Part shown: piece after piece, positions 25,722-35,583 of the stretch
Layout: each line of letters begins with the position of its first letter
Numbering within the stretch: the stretch's first letter is position 1
NCBI GenBank assembly: GCA_963830885.1
Contig: CAWHOA010000024.1
Span: forward strand, 55,852-119,851
Direction: 5' to 3'
DNA from: JAIBJN01 sp963830885
GTDB taxonomy: Bacteria > Actinomycetota > Thermoleophilia > Gaiellales > Gaiellaceae
DNA: 64,000 nt
Position numbers and translations under genes: made by a program
Notes under the pieces: model-generated
Seen by the model: only the letters and a program-made list of their open reading frames with translations
Told to the model about the DNA's origin: nothing
The model's database searches: none

Positions 25722-28599
25722 AAGTACCGCGAGGCTTTGTGTTTCGTGTCGACACGGCCAGAATCCCGCTCGCACGGTCGAGCGCCAGGAGGCTCGTCGT
25801 CCGAGGCGCAGATCTCGCATCGCACGACGTGGACGTCGCCCGCCGCGTCCCGCGCCACGATCACGTCGGCAGTCGGCCCGAAGGAGACGCCGGCGAGCGA
25901 GATGCCGGTGCCTGTCTGCAGGACTACACGGGCGCCCGTGGCCTGTCCGCGACGTCGATGGCGCCTCCGGTCGGCGGCGCGGCTGCGAACGCACCGTTCG
26001 AGGAGATGTCGCCTCTGGCAACGGGCCGGCAACGGACGAGATGGGCGCCCCGTCGGCCGCAGAGAACACCGCGGCCCGGTCGGAGAACGTCGCGAGCACG
26101 AGGCGTCCGCCGTCGCCGAGGCGAACGCGCGGACTTCGTCGTCCGCGCGCCAGAGCACGCGATCGGCTCGCCGGTCGTCGCGTCCCACAGGCGGGCGGTC
26201 GAGCCCCAGCCCGTGAGCAGGCGCTGCCCGTCCGGGCTGAACGACGCTACTTCAGGGATGGAGTCGCGCTCCTCGCGGAGCGGCCCAGCGTCGCGAAGCG
26301 CTGCCACCGTCTTGCCGGAGGCCGTCTCCACCACCGCGAACCCTCCGGCGCGAACGACGAGCGCCACGGTTCCGTCCGGGCTGAGAAGAAGCACCTCACC
26401 GAGTCCGGGGAGCGGCTCGCCGCCGTTCGTTCGTCACACCTCGCCCCCGACGGCGACCAGCCGGCCGTCGGTGTCGAGCATGGGCGCCGCGCTGGTGGTG
26501 CGCATCTCGCGCAGCGGTCGGCGCTGGCGGCGCCAGACGGCGGTGCCGTGCGATTCGCCGGGGTACTTGAAGCATCCGCTGACGGAGCTCGCGATGGCGA
26601 GCGTCGTTCCGTCGCCGCTGACGGCCGCCCACTCGACGTTCCTCCGCGCGTCCGCCGGCCGCGCAGGTGGCCGAGCGTCGCGACGCGGCGACCGTCGACG
26701 GCCAAGACGCCGGCGCACCCGGCGCTCGGGCGAGGACGTGCTTCCCGTCGGGGGTCAGGAGCGGGTCGACGTCGGGCACGCACTGTACAGCGGGAAGCCC
26801 GCGAGGAGCGGACGCTCGGGGACGATCGCGCGACCGTGACCTCCTCGTCCGAGGCGATCGCTGCGAGCGTGCGTCCCGCGGTTCGAAGGCCAGCGCGTTC
26901 GCCCAGCCCGTGGCGACGGTCCCGACCTGCTTCCGCGCCGCGACGTCCCAGACCCGGACGTGGCCGTCGGCGCTTCGCCAGCGCGACCCGGGTGCTGTCG
27001 ATGCGAAGGCCGCGCCGGGCGAGAACTCGCTGTACACCGTTGAGCCCTCGAGTCGAGCCTCGAGGCTGCCAAACCCGGGGATGGCCGCGACCTGCCTCCC
27101 TCTCGCGGTCACGCCAGACGCCCGCGGCGCCGTCGAGGTCGACGGCGGCCACGACGCTTGGAGTCGGGGCTGAAGACCACGCCGCCGGCGGGGCCCAGAT
27201 GGGCTACCCGGTCGCCTGCGGCGCTCCACAGGGTCGCCGCTCCTCCGTAGCCGACCGTCGCGACAACCGGCCGTCCGGGCTGATCGCAGCGGTCTCCGCG
27301 ACCGACAGCCGTGCGAGAAGGCGTCCCTGGCCGAGTTCCAGACTGCGCGAGCGTGACCGGGGCGAACGTCGTGACGCGGTCACCCTCGGCGCTGAAGAGT
27401 GCCCTCGTGCCGCGCGAGGGACGAAGCTCGAGGGAGACCGCGTGGCGCCTCGACAGGTCCTCGAGCGCGATCGTGCGCCGGCCGACGATCGCCGCGCGCG
27501 GACCCCCTGCGAGACGCCGACGCCGATCACGCGCCGGCCGCGCGGGACGCGCAACGCGTGGAGCTCGTCCCGCTGGGGAGGTCGAGGACGCGCGCCTTCG
27601 AGGGCGAGCCCCGTCACCAGCTGCGGGCACTGAGGCCGACATCGTGGCTCTCGCGGTCTCGGCCGGGCGGCCCGTCGTACACCGCCAGACGTGCGGCACG
27701 TCGTCAGGCGTGAGCCCGACGAGCTGTAGCGCGTCGTCGCTGAAGGAGAGGGCGTCGAGGCCTGCGCCGGCGGTTCGGCTCCGAGTCCGAGCCGATGGCG
27801 TACGCGACCGGGTTGGCGAGGAGCGCCCGACGCAAGGCGACCCTGGCCTCGGGAGTCCGGAGGGTCTCCATCGCGTCGACTGCCTCTTCGAGGGCGGACG
27901 CGGGAGCCGAGTCGAGCGCCGCGACGGCCTGCGCGGCGAGGCTTGCGAGCGCGCGATCTCAGCGCGCTCGACGCCAGGTTGCGCGGAGGAGCGCGACGAG
28001 GCGAGCGACACGGAGACGACGAGCGCAAGCGAGACGCTTGCGAGGATGACGCGCTGCCGCCTCGTCGACCTGCGCCGGCTGGCCAGCGCGAAGGCGTGGA
28101 GCTCCAGCAGCTCCTTTACCGCGACGCGGAGAGGATCCGGGTCGTCGTGCGCGGGCCGCGCGGTGCAGCGAATCGCGATCGTCGCGCTCGACGCGAGCCG
28201 GGAGCCGCGATGCACCATCGAGGCGAGCTCGGGGCAGCGTACGTCGAGGACCGGCGACACGAAGGCGGTTGTCGTCCGGCACAGAGCCGTTGATGGCGAA
28301 GCCCACGGCCTTCACCGGGTGGACGCTTTCGCAGTCGACGGCACGATCCGCTTGCCGCGCTCTCCCGCATGTCTGAGCTCGTCCAGGGAGTATTTCGACG
28401 CGAGCGAGTTGCGGCTGATGACGAACACGAAGCTCTCCGCCGCGTCGATGCTGTCGTTGATGTCCTCCTCCCACTGCGACGCGGGCGGGATGTCCTCCCA
28501 GTCGACCCAGACGTCCTTGCCGCTGCCGGTCAGGAACGTGTGCAGCTCGCGAACGAAGGCGCCGTCGGCGCGCGAATACGAGATGAATACGTCCGCCAA
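25711..28599 (-). pseudogene. Decayed TIR - membrane helix - WD40 repeat protein
   Basis: From a TTG at 28599 the first 95 codons encode an intact TIR domain: ADVFISYSRADGAFVRELHT, DVWVDWEDIPPASQWEEDIN, FVFVISRNSLASKYSLDEL (the conserved Glu of TIR NADases). After RGKRIVP the frame is lost. Later fragments in changing frames give a transmembrane helix (RQRVILASVSLALVVSVSLA) and beta-propeller repeats (LDALSFSDDALQLVGLTPDD; VVATVGYGGAATLWSAAGDR; ARVVLQTGTGISLAGVSFGP; DAAGDVHVVRCEICASDDE). The architecture was TIR, helix and WD40 propeller, about 950 residues. With frame changes throughout nearly 3 kb, it is a pseudogene rather than a single assembly error. The exact 3' end is uncertain. Confidence 0.75.
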
Positions 28600-28805
28600 G
28601 GCGTCAGCCCAGGGCCTAGGGAGATCTGATGCGACACGACGAAGCCACCGACGACAGAGCAGACTCGAGCGACCATGCCGCATCGGATCAGCGCGCCCGA
28701 GGACGACGACGCCGACCGGCGGCTCGGATCGCGGCTCCGCGCTCCGAGCCGGAGCGCCCGAGGCGCTACGTAGGGCTTCCCGGGTCAGGCCAGCTCGTCG
28801 CGTCC

Positions 28806-29811
28806 CTAGCGCGAGCGCGCGTTGCCGACCGGCCCGCTTGAGCGGCCGGGCGTTCTCGGGCGCCTCTGGGGCGGCGGTGGAGCCGAGCCCCGAGTAGCTG
28901 ACCGCATACGTCCAGCCAGGCCAGGTGACCGCGAGTTCGCGGACGACGCCGTCGGCGCCGACCGTGATCGCGGCGTCGAGCTGCGCGGACGGGTCGGCGG
29001 CCTTGCCGTGGGCGACATAGCCGAAGGGGAGCACGCGGATCGACTCGCCCTCCTTGAAGCCCGACTCGCGGGCGACGAGGCCCGCCGCGACCGAGCCGCT
29101 GTAGACGGTCGAGCCGTCCGCCAGCCCCGTCGTCGTCAGCCCGGTCATGGCGTCGGTGAGCCGGCGCAGCGTCGCCCCTCCGACGTCCTCGCGCGTGGCG
29201 GCGAGGTACTCGGCCGGAGTCGTGCCGGAGTCGGGATCGATGCTCTCGGGACTCCCGAGCTCGACCCAGCGACCGTCCTCGGGATCGATCCCGTACATCA
29301 TTCCGTCGACGAGCAGAAACTCCGCGCCGGTCTTCACGGCGGCGGACGTGCACCCGGAGCAAGCGGCCCGCCTCGCCGCGGCGGACGCGGACGCCCGGCC
29401 GGGGCCCTCGTCGGAGAGCGACAGGTCGTCGCCGTTCCAGCGGATCGTCTTCGCGGCCCACAGCTCGTCGCCCTGCGTGATCCGAACGACCGCGGTTCCG
29501 GAACGCTCGGCGGACGCAGCGGTGACCGCTGCCGCTTGCTGGACCGCCGCAGCGGCGTCCTCGACGTTGCCGCCGCCGCCCGGGGTGCCGACGAGCACGA
29601 GGGCGCCGATAACGGCCGCCGCTGCAACCGCCGCGCCGGCCGCCGGCAAGGCGGGGCGGAGCGCACGGCGCCGAGGCCTGTTCCGCGGAACCGGCTCGGT
29701 CAGGATGCGATCCCTGAGGAGCCGGGCGCGGGTGTCCTCCGGAGCGGGCAGGTCGCTTTCGTCGACGGGATTCGCGCGCTCGAGCAGCGCGAGCTCTCTC
29801 TCGCTTCTCAT
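28806..29811 (-). CDS. Membrane partner of ECF sigma factor (anti-sigma-like)
   Basis: The ATG at 29811 overlaps the stop of the sigma gene (ATGA), so the two are translationally coupled. The protein has a short acidic N-terminal cytoplasmic part (SERELALLERANPVDESDLP), a basic stretch, one transmembrane helix (LPAAGAAVAAAAVIGALVLV) and a large extracytoplasmic domain (AVVRITQGDELWAAKTIRWN, FLLVDGMMYGIDPEDGRWVE, GLADGSTVYSGSVAAGLVA, ELAVTWPGWTYAVSYSGLGS). The topology fits an anti-sigma or sigma-linked surface sensor, but no zinc-binding motif is seen. The natural end is probably near 28806, reached after a one-base shift. As assembled the frame stays open through into the TIR coding region to 28312. 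Confidence 0.7.
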
Positions 29812-30356
29812 GACGTCTTCTCCAGTCTGGGTGTCGTCGCGGGTCGGCCGGCTCCGGGGCGCTCGAGTCGCTCGAGCCCGCCGCGGAAGCGGCGCCTGGC
29901 CCGGTGCAGGCGCACCTTGGCAGCCGTGCGTGTGCAGCCGAGCGCGATCGCCGCCTCGCCGACGGACAGGCCGTCCCAGGCGACCAGGAGCAGAAGCTCG
30001 CGGTCGGTCTCGGACAGCCCGGCGAGCGCCTCGAGGACCGCCGGCCGTGCGGGCGGCTCCTGCTCACTTTCGGGCACGCCCGCGACCCGCTCGACCAGCG
30101 CGTGCCGCCGTCCCGTGGCGCGGCGCTGGTTCGCGAGGACCCGGCGCGCGATCCCGAGGAGCCACGGCCTGGGCTCGTCAGGGAGCTCGTCGAGACGCCG
30201 CCAGGCCACCAGGAACGTCTCCGCCACCACGTCCTCGGCCTCGGCCGGGGTCGTGCGCCGGAGCGCATACGCGGACACAGCTCGGAAGTGCTCGTCGTAG
30301 GCCTGCGCAAATCGTGCTCGCCGGCCGGCGATCTGGCTGGTCGGGCTCGGGGCCAC
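29808..30356 (-). CDS. ECF RNA polymerase sigma factor
   Basis: The product is 182 residues. Region 2 is FAQAYDEHFRAVSAYALRRT followed by PAEAEDVVAETFLVAWRRLD, the -10 recognition helix, then PRPWLLGIARRVLANQRR. Region 4 is LSETDRELLLLVAWDGLSVG then EAAIALGCTRTAAKVRLHRA, the helix-turn-helix for the -35 box. The GTG at 30356 gives the normal short N-terminus. The frame is open upstream, but that stretch is antisense to the hydrolase gene. Its stop overlaps the start of the membrane partner gene. Confidence 0.9.
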   Translation of the reverse strand: MAPSPTSQIAGRRARFAQAYDEHFRAVSAYALRRTTPAEAEDVVAETFLVAWRRLDELPDEPRPWLLGIARRVLANQRRATGRRHALVERVAGVPESEQEPPARPAVLEALAGLSETDRELLLLVAWDGLSVGEAAIALGCTRTAAKVRLHRARRRFRGGLERLERPGAGRPATTPRLEKTS

Positions 30357-30456
30357 GCTCAGGAGATGTCCGGCAGACGCCCGCGGGTTACACCCATGGC
30401 CGGTCACGGTACGCCAGACCCGCCGGGGCGCGTCGGTGAGGGCACACTTTCTGAGG

Positions 30457-31077
30457 ATGATCCTCGAGGTCGACACTCCGCATGGCCGGGCGCACGCCCA
30501 TCTGCAGCACGTGGACCGACCACGCGGAGCGCTGGTCCTGGGCCACGGCGCCGGCGGCGGCGTGTCGGCGCCGGACCTTGCGGCCGCCGCGGACGTCGCG
30601 ATCTCCGAGGGCCTGAGCGTCGCGCTCGTCGAGCAGCCGTACCGCGTTGCCGGGCGCCGCTCGCCCGCGCCGGCGGGCAAGCTCGACGCCGCGTGGTCGG
30701 CCGTCGTCCAGCATCTCCGCGCCGGCGAGCTCGAAGGGCTGCCGCTTGTCGCCGGCGGCCGGTCCCTGGGCGCGCGGGTTGCCTGCCGCACCGCCGGGGC
30801 GCTCGGCGCCGTCGGGGTCCTCTGTCTCGCGTTCCCGCTGCAACCGCCCCGTCGGCGTGCCGGTAGCCCCGCGCCGAGCCGCCTCCACGAGCTCGACGAG
30901 GTGACGGTCCCGACGCTGGTCGTGCAGGGCGAGCGAGACCCGTTCGGCATGCCTCCGGCCGCAGCGCTCCGCACCGTGGCCCGGGTCCCGGGCGACCACG
31001 GGTTGAAGGCGGACCTCGACGCGGTGGGCGCCGCGGTGCGCGCCTGGCTTCCCGGCGTTGTCGCCCGGGCGCGATGA
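30457..31077 (+). CDS. Alpha/beta hydrolase of KANL3/Tex30 type
   Basis: The 206-residue protein has the compact hydrolase fold of bacterial KANL3/Tex30-like proteins: LVLGHGAGGGVSAPDL (oxyanion-hole region), VALVEQPYRVAGRR, the nucleophile elbow GGRSLGAR, VLCLAFPLQPP, PTLVVQGERDPFG (acid residue) and a His in GDHGLKADL. The ATG at 30457 gives MILEVDTPHGRAHAHL. A GTG at 30436 is an alternative with an equally poor ribosome-binding site. The substrate is unknown. It is divergent from the sigma factor gene. Confidence 0.85.
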   Translation: MILEVDTPHGRAHAHLQHVDRPRGALVLGHGAGGGVSAPDLAAAADVAISEGLSVALVEQPYRVAGRRSPAPAGKLDAAWSAVVQHLRAGELEGLPLVAGGRSLGARVACRTAGALGAVGVLCLAFPLQPPRRRAGSPAPSRLHELDEVTVPTLVVQGERDPFGMPPAAALRTVARVPGDHGLKADLDAVGAAVRAWLPGVVARAR

Positions 31078-31135
31078 GTCCGACGCGGACGCACGGTCTC
31101 TCCTGGAGACTGTTGACCCGAGATCGGAGAGGACG

Positions 31136-31781
31136 ATGACCCGACTGACGCTCGACATCTCGATGTCGCTCGACGGCTTCGTCGCCGGGCCGAACGCCAC
31201 GCTGGACGCGCCGCTGGGGGAGAACGGGGAACTCCTGCACGAGTGGATCATCCGCGCTCAGGAGCTGGCGGGACGAGCACGGTAAGACCGGAGGCCAGAC
31301 CGGCGTCGACGATGACGTCGTTGCCGAGCACGTCGCTGCAACCGGCGCCGTGATCATGGGTCGCCGGATGTTCAGCGGCGGCGAGGGGCCGTGGGAGGAC
31401 GACCCGAACGCCGACGGGTGGTGGGGGGACGACCCGCCCTTCCACGTGCCGGTGTTCGTGCTGACGCAGCACCCGCGCGAGCCGGCGGTCAGGGAGGGCG
31501 GCACCACGTACACCTTCGTCACGGACGGGATCGAGTCCGCGCTCGAGCAGGCGCGGGCGGCGGCCGAGGACCGGGACGTCGCGCTCGCCGGCGGCGCGAG
31601 CGTCGCCCAGCAGTACCTCGCGGCGGGGCTGCTCGACGAGCTCCAGGTCCACGTCGCTCCCGTCCTGCTCGGGGGCGGCGTGCGCCTGTTCGCCGATCGC
31701 GAGGGCGGGCCGCTCCGGCTGGAGCCGGCACGCGTGCTCTCGTCGCCGGCCGTCACGCACCTGCGGTATCGCGTGACGTAG
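31136..31781 (+). CDS. Dihydrofolate-reductase-family protein (RibD C-like), frameshifted
   Basis: The ATG at 31136 follows GGAGAGGACG and starts MTRLTLDISMSLDGFVAGPN, the standard opening of DHFR-like RibD-C reductases. Near 31255 one base is out of register. The following frame reads SWRDEHGKTGGQTGVDDDVV, AEHVAATGAVIMGRRMFSGG, VFVLTQHPREP, DVALAGGASVAQQYLAAGLL and DELQVHVAPVLLGGGVRLF. All core NADPH-fold motifs are present across the break, so an assembly indel is likelier than decay. Corrected length is about 214 residues. Biochemical substrates of this actinobacterial group are unknown. Confidence 0.82.
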
Positions 31782-31839
31782 TCGGCGCCGGCGCGGCGCT
31801 ACGAGCGGACCACGGCGTGCGCTTCGAGGAGCGCGCCGC

Positions 31840-32238
31840 CTAGTCCGCCGGGCCGTGCTCGGCGAGCCAGGCCTTCGCCACGCGCTTCGGCGCCCGCGTG
31901 AGCCAGGCCTCGACGACCATGTCCTCCAGCTCCTCGCGATCGAGGCGGCCGAGATCCCGGATGCGCAGCAGCACGGCGGGGTAGCCCTTGAAATGGGGCG
32001 TCGTGAAGAAGATGCCGCGGTCGTCGGCGAGGATGAGCTCCTTCACGTCGAGGTCGGGGACGCGCAGCATCAGCACGTCGTCGAGCCGCTCGCCCGTGTC
32101 CGGATCGAGCGCGTCGGCTCGGCGGCTGCGGTGGACGCAGAGGAGCTTCCCGTGCACGCGGTACGTGGGCCGTCCGTCGTCGGAGAGCTCCTTCGTGGTT
32201 TCCGGCAGCGCGAGCGCCAGCTCGTCGAGGTCGGCCAT
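31840..32238 (-). CDS. MmcQ/YjbR-family protein
   Basis: The 132-residue protein has the CyaY-like double-wing fold pattern of the MmcQ/YjbR family: MADLDELALALPETTKELSD, YRVHGKLLCVHRSR, VLMLRVPDLDVKELILADDR, FFTTPHFKGYPAVLLRIRDL and an LDREELEDMVVEAWLTRAPK helix. The family is described as putative DNA-binding, without a clear role. The ATG at 32238 gives the usual start, and a GTG three codons earlier is possible. Confidence 0.8.
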   Translation of the reverse strand: MADLDELALALPETTKELSDDGRPTYRVHGKLLCVHRSRRADALDPDTGERLDDVLMLRVPDLDVKELILADDRGIFFTTPHFKGYPAVLLRIRDLGRLDREELEDMVVEAWLTRAPKRVAKAWLAEHGPAD

Positions 32239-32325
32239 CGTCGCCACGCCGTCACTCTGCCAGGACCGCCGGGCTCGGAAATCCGCGACTGCCGCGCGGC
32301 GCCTGACCGCGGTTAGGATCGCTCT

Positions 32326-33534
32326 GTGGGAGCGCTACAGCCGGCGACGGTGCTCAGGCGGGCCGCCGAGCTCGAGGTCCGGATCACGGCCGCGGGGGAC
32401 GTCGTCGTGGTCACCGACAGGGGATTCGTCAGCGGCGGCCCCCACTGCCTCGCGATTCTCGACCTCTTCTCGGAGCCGACGACGCTCGCCGACGCGCTCG
32501 AGACCCTCGGCGCGCGTGCGGGCGGCGGCCAGGACTGGATCGACCTGAGCGCGGCGATCATGCGTCTCGCAGGCGCAGGCGTCCTCCGCGCCGGCGATGA
32601 GTCGGAGACCGAGACCGGCCGCGTGGTCGGCGCAACGTTCGACTCGCCCAGCTCGCACGTCGCCATGCTCGAGGACCGGACGCGGACGTCCGCGTTCATC
32701 GCGGCGCTCGACGAGCTCGTCCGCCCGGACGACGTCGTCGTCGACATAGGGACCGGGACCGGGATCCTGGCCGTCGCCGCCGCCCGAGCTGGGGCGCGCC
32801 ACGTCTACGCCGTCGAGGCGACTCCGCTCGGTCGCCACGCACGCGAGGTCGTCGAAGCGAACGGGCTCGGCGACCGCGTGACGGTCGTCGAGGGCTGGTC
32901 GACCCGCGTGACCCTCCCGGAGCGCGCGACCCTCGCCGTAGCGGAGATCCTCGGGACCGAGGCACTCGAGGAGCGCGCTCTGCCCGTCCTGCTCGACGCG
33001 CGCAAGCGCCTGCTCACGCCGGACGCACGCCTCGTCCCGGCCACGATCCGGATCTTCGGCCTGCCGGTCTCGATCCCGGCGGAGCGCCTGGAGAACCTTA
33101 CGTTCACGCCCGCGAACACGGCCCGCTGGAGCGCGTGGTACGGACTCGACCTGGGCCACCTCACCGACTACGCGGCCCGGCTGCGCCAGCGCCTGACCGT
33201 CGCGATCGAGGAGGCGCGGGACTGGCCGTCCCTGAGCGAACCGGTCCTCCTGGCCGAGCTCGACTTGGCCGCGCTCGAGACACCCGTGTTCGAGCTTGTC
33301 GTGTCAGCCACCGCGACGTCGTCCGGCCGGGCGGACGGCGTGGCCGCGTTCTTCGAAGCCGACCTGAGCCCCGGCGTGACCCTCTCCACGAACCCGGCCC
33401 TCGCTGATCCCCCGCGCTCGTGGGGCCTGCCGGTGTGGCTGGCGCCACAGCCGGTCGAGCTGCGTCAGGGCGCGGAGTTCTCGCTCGAGTATGTCTATAC
33501 CGGCGCAGGGGGGAGAGTCCGGCTTCTTCCCTGA
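32326..33534 (+). CDS. PRMT-like methyltransferase with PqqD/RRE-like N-terminus
   Basis: The product is 402 residues. Residues 120-290 form a class I SAM-dependent methyltransferase with motif I VVVDIGTGTGILAVAAARAG, motif post-I HVYAVEATPLG and a loop AVAEILGTEALEERAL comparable to the double-E loop of protein arginine methyltransferases. A beta-barrel-like C-terminal part follows, as in PRMTs. The first 95 residues (GDVVVVTDRGFVSGGPHCLA, ILDLFSEPTTLADALETLG, LSAAIMRLAGAGVLRAG) have the winged-helix pattern of PqqD-like RiPP recognition elements. It lies 177 bases before the exporter genes of the RiPP locus and in the same orientation, so it may methylate the precursor. Both the RRE assignment and the membership are inferences. 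Confidence 0.75.
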   Translation: MGALQPATVLRRAAELEVRITAAGDVVVVTDRGFVSGGPHCLAILDLFSEPTTLADALETLGARAGGGQDWIDLSAAIMRLAGAGVLRAGDESETETGRVVGATFDSPSSHVAMLEDRTRTSAFIAALDELVRPDDVVVDIGTGTGILAVAAARAGARHVYAVEATPLGRHAREVVEANGLGDRVTVVEGWSTRVTLPERATLAVAEILGTEALEERALPVLLDARKRLLTPDARLVPATIRIFGLPVSIPAERLENLTFTPANTARWSAWYGLDLGHLTDYAARLRQRLTVAIEEARDWPSLSEPVLLAELDLAALETPVFELVVSATATSSGRADGVAAFFEADLSPGVTLSTNPALADPPRSWGLPVWLAPQPVELRQGAEFSLEYVYTGAGGRVRLLP

Positions 33535-33710
33535 GCGCGCCTCCCCGATCCGACGCTTCGAGGCGCGACTCGCGTTTCTGCTCCCACCGTCTACCCTGTG
33601 TAGAGAGCGATCGCGCCGCGGCCGGCGCGGAGCGACCTCGGACTTGCGGAGTTGACCACGGTGTACGCGGCCTGCACGAGACCCAGCCTTTCCGAACAGT
33701 AGGGCTGCGC

Positions 33711-34727
33711 TTGCCCGCGACCCATTCCAGCGAGCAGGTGCCCGCGACTGCGGGGCTCCAGCCTGCCCAGACCGCGCCGCTGCTCGTCGAGGTCCGCGAC
33801 GTCTCGCGCAGCTTCGGCCGGGTCGTCGCGCTCGACGGGGTCTCCCTCGTCGTCCGCGGCGGCGAGATCCATGCGCTCCTGGGGCCGAACGGCGCCGGCA
33901 AGACCACACTCCTCCGTGTCCTGACCGGGCTCGTCGACGCCGACGGCGGCCACGTGCGCGTGGCCGGATGCGACCCGGCGCGCAGCGGGAGGTCGCTCCG
34001 TGCCCGTGTCGGGACGGTGCCGTCGGGCGATCGCACGCTCTACCTACGGCTCTCGGGCCTGGAGAATCTCGTCTTCTTCGGCAGGCTCCAGGGGCTCCGG
34101 CGCCGGGCGGCGACCCGCCGCGCGCACGAGGTGCTCGAGGCGGTGGGGCTCGTGGACGCAGCGCGGACACCAGTCGGCGTCTACTCCCACGGGATGCAGA
34201 AGCGGCTCTCGGTGGCACGAGCGCTGATCGTCGACCCGGCGGTGCTGCTCGTCGACGAGGCGACGCACGACCTCGACCCGGAGGCGGCGGTGACGGTGCG
34301 GGGGCTCGTGCGCGACCTGGCAGACCGGGGTACCGCGATCGTCTGGACGACTCAGCGCGTCGACGAGATCCGGGGCTTCGCGGGCGCCGTGACGCTCCTC
34401 GCGAAGGGCCGCACACGCTTCAGCGGGAGCGTTCCGGAGCTGATCGCGCACGCCCTTCCGCGTCGCTACCTCCTCCGTCTCGCGGACGTCCGGGCCGACG
34501 GCGGACCGCCCGGGCCGGCGCTCGACGCAGAGCTCGGGGGTCTGGGATCGATCGAGCCGACCTCAGTGGATGCGGGCCACTACGTCCTGTCGCTGGAGGA
34601 CGGCGCCGTGCTCGGGGACGCCCTCGAGGCCGTCCGCACGGCCGGCTTCCAGCTCCTCTCCTGCCGCGACGAGCGCTCGGAGGTGGAGGAGGCGTTCCTC
34701 GCGCTGACCCGGGAGGAGGACGCGTGA
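33711..34727 (+). CDS. ABC exporter ATPase of the RiPP locus
   Basis: About 338 residues from a TTG at 33711; a GTG at 33738 is also possible. ATPase motifs are Walker A LLGPNGAGKTT, signature YSHGMQKRLSVARAL and Walker B VLLVDEATHDLDPEAA. A C-terminal extension of about 80 residues (RYLLRLADVRADGG ... LSLEDGAVLGDALEAVRTAG) is like that of DrrA/CcmA-type exporters. The stop overlaps the GTG of the permease. It should power export of the mature peptide or provide self-immunity, the role of lasso D proteins. Confidence 0.88.
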   Translation: MPATHSSEQVPATAGLQPAQTAPLLVEVRDVSRSFGRVVALDGVSLVVRGGEIHALLGPNGAGKTTLLRVLTGLVDADGGHVRVAGCDPARSGRSLRARVGTVPSGDRTLYLRLSGLENLVFFGRLQGLRRRAATRRAHEVLEAVGLVDAARTPVGVYSHGMQKRLSVARALIVDPAVLLVDEATHDLDPEAAVTVRGLVRDLADRGTAIVWTTQRVDEIRGFAGAVTLLAKGRTRFSGSVPELIAHALPRRYLLRLADVRADGGPPGPALDAELGGLGSIEPTSVDAGHYVLSLEDGAVLGDALEAVRTAGFQLLSCRDERSEVEEAFLALTREEDA

Positions 34728-35581
34728 TCGACGCGGCGCCTCCCGACGAGCGGGGCTTCTCGGTCTTCCTGCGCGAGTCGATCAAGCTCCCCGCGTTCGC
34801 GCGGCGCGACATGATCGTCGCCTGGAGCTACCGCTTCGCCTTCTTCTCGGATGTGTTCGGGCTCGTGCTCCAGGCCTTCCTCTTCTACTTCGTCGGCCTG
34901 CTCGTCGACGACAGCAAGCTGCCGGAGTACGGGGGCTCGCAGGTCTCCTACATGCAGTTCGTCGTCGTGGGCATCGCGCTCGCGGCGTTCGTCCAGGTCG
35001 GGCTCGGCCGGGTCTCGGCGGCGATGCGCCAGGAGCAGATGCAGGGGACGCTCGAGGCGATCCTCCTCACACCGACCTCGCCCGCGACGATCCAGCTCGG
35101 CTCGGTCGTCTACGACCTCGTCTACGTCCCGCTGCGGACGGCGATCTTCCTCGTGGCCGTCGCGATCGGCTTCGGCCTCGAGTTCAACGCCGACGGCCTG
35201 GTTCCGGCGCTCCTCGTGCTCATTGCCTTCGTGCCGTTCGTCTGGGGACTGGGCCTGATCAGCGCTGCGGGCACGATCACCTTCCGCGGCGGCTCCGCGG
35301 GCGTCGGCTTCGCCGTGGCGCTGATGACCCTCGCCTCGGGGGCCTACTTCCCGCTCGACCTCCTGCCGGACTGGCTCGCGTCGCTCGCCGTCCTCAACCC
35401 GATGGCGATCGCCATCGACGGCATGCGCGAGCCGCTGCTCGGCACCGTCTCCTGGCCGGAGACCGTCGACGCCATCGTCATCCTCGTCCCTCTCTCGGTC
35501 ATCTCGCTTCTCGCCGGCATCTTCGCGTTCCGCCAGGCGCTCCGGCGCGAGCGCCGGCTCGGGACGCTGGGGCTCTACTAG
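34724..35581 (+). CDS. ABC-2 type permease of the RiPP locus
   Basis: The 285-residue membrane protein starts at the GTG overlapping the ATPase stop (GTGA). It has about six hydrophobic helices (FFSDVFGLVLQAFLFYFVGL, FVVVGIALAAFVQVGLGRV, LVPALLVLIAFVPFVWGLGL, IVILVPLSVISLLAGIFAF) and the ABC-2 feature MRQEQMQGTLEAILLTPTSP. It pairs with the preceding ATPase. The next gene, encoding the PqqD-like protein, begins 3 bases after its stop, so the export and recognition genes are one transcript. Confidence 0.9.
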   Translation: MIDAAPPDERGFSVFLRESIKLPAFARRDMIVAWSYRFAFFSDVFGLVLQAFLFYFVGLLVDDSKLPEYGGSQVSYMQFVVVGIALAAFVQVGLGRVSAAMRQEQMQGTLEAILLTPTSPATIQLGSVVYDLVYVPLRTAIFLVAVAIGFGLEFNADGLVPALLVLIAFVPFVWGLGLISAAGTITFRGGSAGVGFAVALMTLASGAYFPLDLLPDWLASLAVLNPMAIAIDGMREPLLGTVSWPETVDAIVILVPLSVISLLAGIFAFRQALRRERRLGTLGLY

Positions 35582-35583
35582 CG

